Shown here in pieces: positions 63,447 through 64,000 of a DNA stretch of 64,000 nt. The position numbers were made by a program, and so were the translations under genes. Position 1 is the stretch's first letter; every line of letters begins with the position of its first letter. The stretch covers positions 62,001-126,000 of the forward strand of contig JAJDNW010000061.1 of NCBI GenBank assembly GCA_022340465.1. Reading direction: 5' to 3'. Source of the DNA: Deltaproteobacteria bacterium (lineage in GTDB: Bacteria > Desulfobacterota > Desulfobacteria > Desulfobacterales > B30-G6). The notes beneath the pieces are model-generated. The model was not told where the DNA came from and searched no databases. It was given only the letters and a program-made list of their open reading frames with translations.

Positions 63447-64000
63447 AGTTTGACGCTGATATAATATCCCTGCCCTCCACGCTGGATAAGCAGGACCACC
63501 GTTTTCTTCTGCCGGCTTTTGACCATGGCCTTTTTGAAATCGTCGAGGGTTTCGATGACGATATCGTCCATTTGCCGGATGACGTCGCCCGGTTCGACCC
63601 CTATTTTGGCAAGATAAGCCCCGGGCATGACGTTCGCTACCATTACCCCTTTCTTCGCCGTTATTCTGAAGGAATCGCGGTTTTTGGACGAAAGAGGCTC
63701 CACCTTGATACCCAGCAGGCTGTTGGCCAGGTCCAGGGCGCGGTCTTCGGGAAAAACTTCCGTTTCGAGTGCGACGGTCATCTTTTTTCCCCTGCGCAAA
63801 ACGGTGATGTGTATGGTCGACCCCACCGGGTAATCCCTCAGCACCTGGTGGTAGTCAACGATCGAAGCGACAGGTCTTTTTTCTATGGACAGCAGGATGT
63901 CCCCCGGTTTTATGCCGTGGCGTGCGGCCGGGCTGCCCGTTTCCACGGTTTTGACGAGCAATCCTTTCTCCCCGGGCACCTTCATGTACAGGCTGAGATC
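63443..64000 (-). CDS. Do/DegQ-type periplasmic serine protease, C-terminal part with two PDZ domains (partial)
   Basis: The window ends within this minus-strand gene: the reading frame stays open past 63985 to the edge. The visible 186 residues form two PDZ domains. The first has ETGSPAARHGIKPGDILLSIEKRPVASI, then an RRGKKMTVALE strand; the second starts NVMPGAYLAKIGVEPGDVIRQMDDI and ends with VLLIQRGGQGYYISVKL. This arrangement and the linker LGIKVEPLSSKN match DegP/DegQ C-termini. The trypsin-like catalytic domain would lie outside the window. The protein would act in periplasmic quality control. Confidence 0.8.
   Translation of the reverse strand, partial: DLSLYMKVPGEKGLLVKTVETGSPAARHGIKPGDILLSIEKRPVASIVDYHQVLRDYPVGSTIHITVLRRGKKMTVALETEVFPEDRALDLANSLLGIKVEPLSSKNRDSFRITAKKGVMVANVMPGAYLAKIGVEPGDVIRQMDDIVIETLDDFKKAMVKSRQKKTVVLLIQRGGQGYYISVKL

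Overview
This window looks like chromosome from an anaerobic Gram-negative bacterium, most likely a Desulfobacterota (sulfate-reducer-like) lineage. That placement is inference. It rests on two cobalamin-binding radical SAM enzymes in a lipid or polyketide cluster, a full psp envelope-stress module with a sigma-54 promoter, LolA- and LPS-type envelope genes, an archaeal-type thymidylate synthase and an EndoQ-helicase fusion. No tRNA, rRNA, CRISPR array, integrase or insertion sequence was recognised. Most genes are GC-rich; the stretch around dnaN-gyrB is clearly more AT-rich.

Region 1 (1-6.1 kb): the tail of a solute-binding protein, then a PotFGHI/PotDABC-like polyamine-type ABC importer (Tat-exported binding protein, strong intergenic terminator, ATPase, two permeases) and an MFS transporter.

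Region 2 (6.2-27.5 kb): the most unusual part. It is a large multi-operon cluster resembling aryl-polyene (APE)-type type II fatty-acid/polyketide systems. It has three active ketosynthases, two cysteine-less KS-like chain-length-factor partners (one fused to its KS), two acyl carrier proteins, two hotdog dehydratases of ApeI and ApeP type, a ketoreductase, an MMPL exporter fused to a methyltransferase, LolA and DUF3261-type lipoprotein genes, two acyltransferases, a glycosyltransferase, a thioesterase and a FakA-FakB-like single-chain fatty-acid kinase. It also encodes two B12-binding radical SAM enzymes. No acyl/aryl-ACP ligase or ammonia-lyase is visible, so the starter unit and product are unknown.

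Region 3 (27.6-34.0 kb): a glycerophosphodiesterase, a HAD phosphatase and a ugpBAE + ugpC glycerol-3-phosphate ABC importer, together a phosphodiester scavenging unit.

Region 4 (34.1-48.6 kb): branched-chain aminotransferase, a UDP-sugar pyrophosphorylase, a tandem universal stress protein and a glycogen block: a GH13 + GDE_C debranching fusion, glgP, glgA and a GBE-type glgB.

Region 5 (48.6-51.3 kb): pspABC divergent from pspF, with a well-matched -24/-12 promoter and a candidate IHF site between them.

Region 6 (51.3-64 kb): a lytic transglycosylase, an EndoQ-UvrD fusion, an AT-rich repeat-bearing intergenic region, dnaN-gyrB, an SDR gene remnant, a long KASIII-like enzyme, an archaeal-type thymidylate synthase, asnS and the C-terminal half of a DegQ-like PDZ protease cut by the window end. 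The dnaN-gyrB pair may lie near oriC, but no dnaA gene or clear DnaA box was found.
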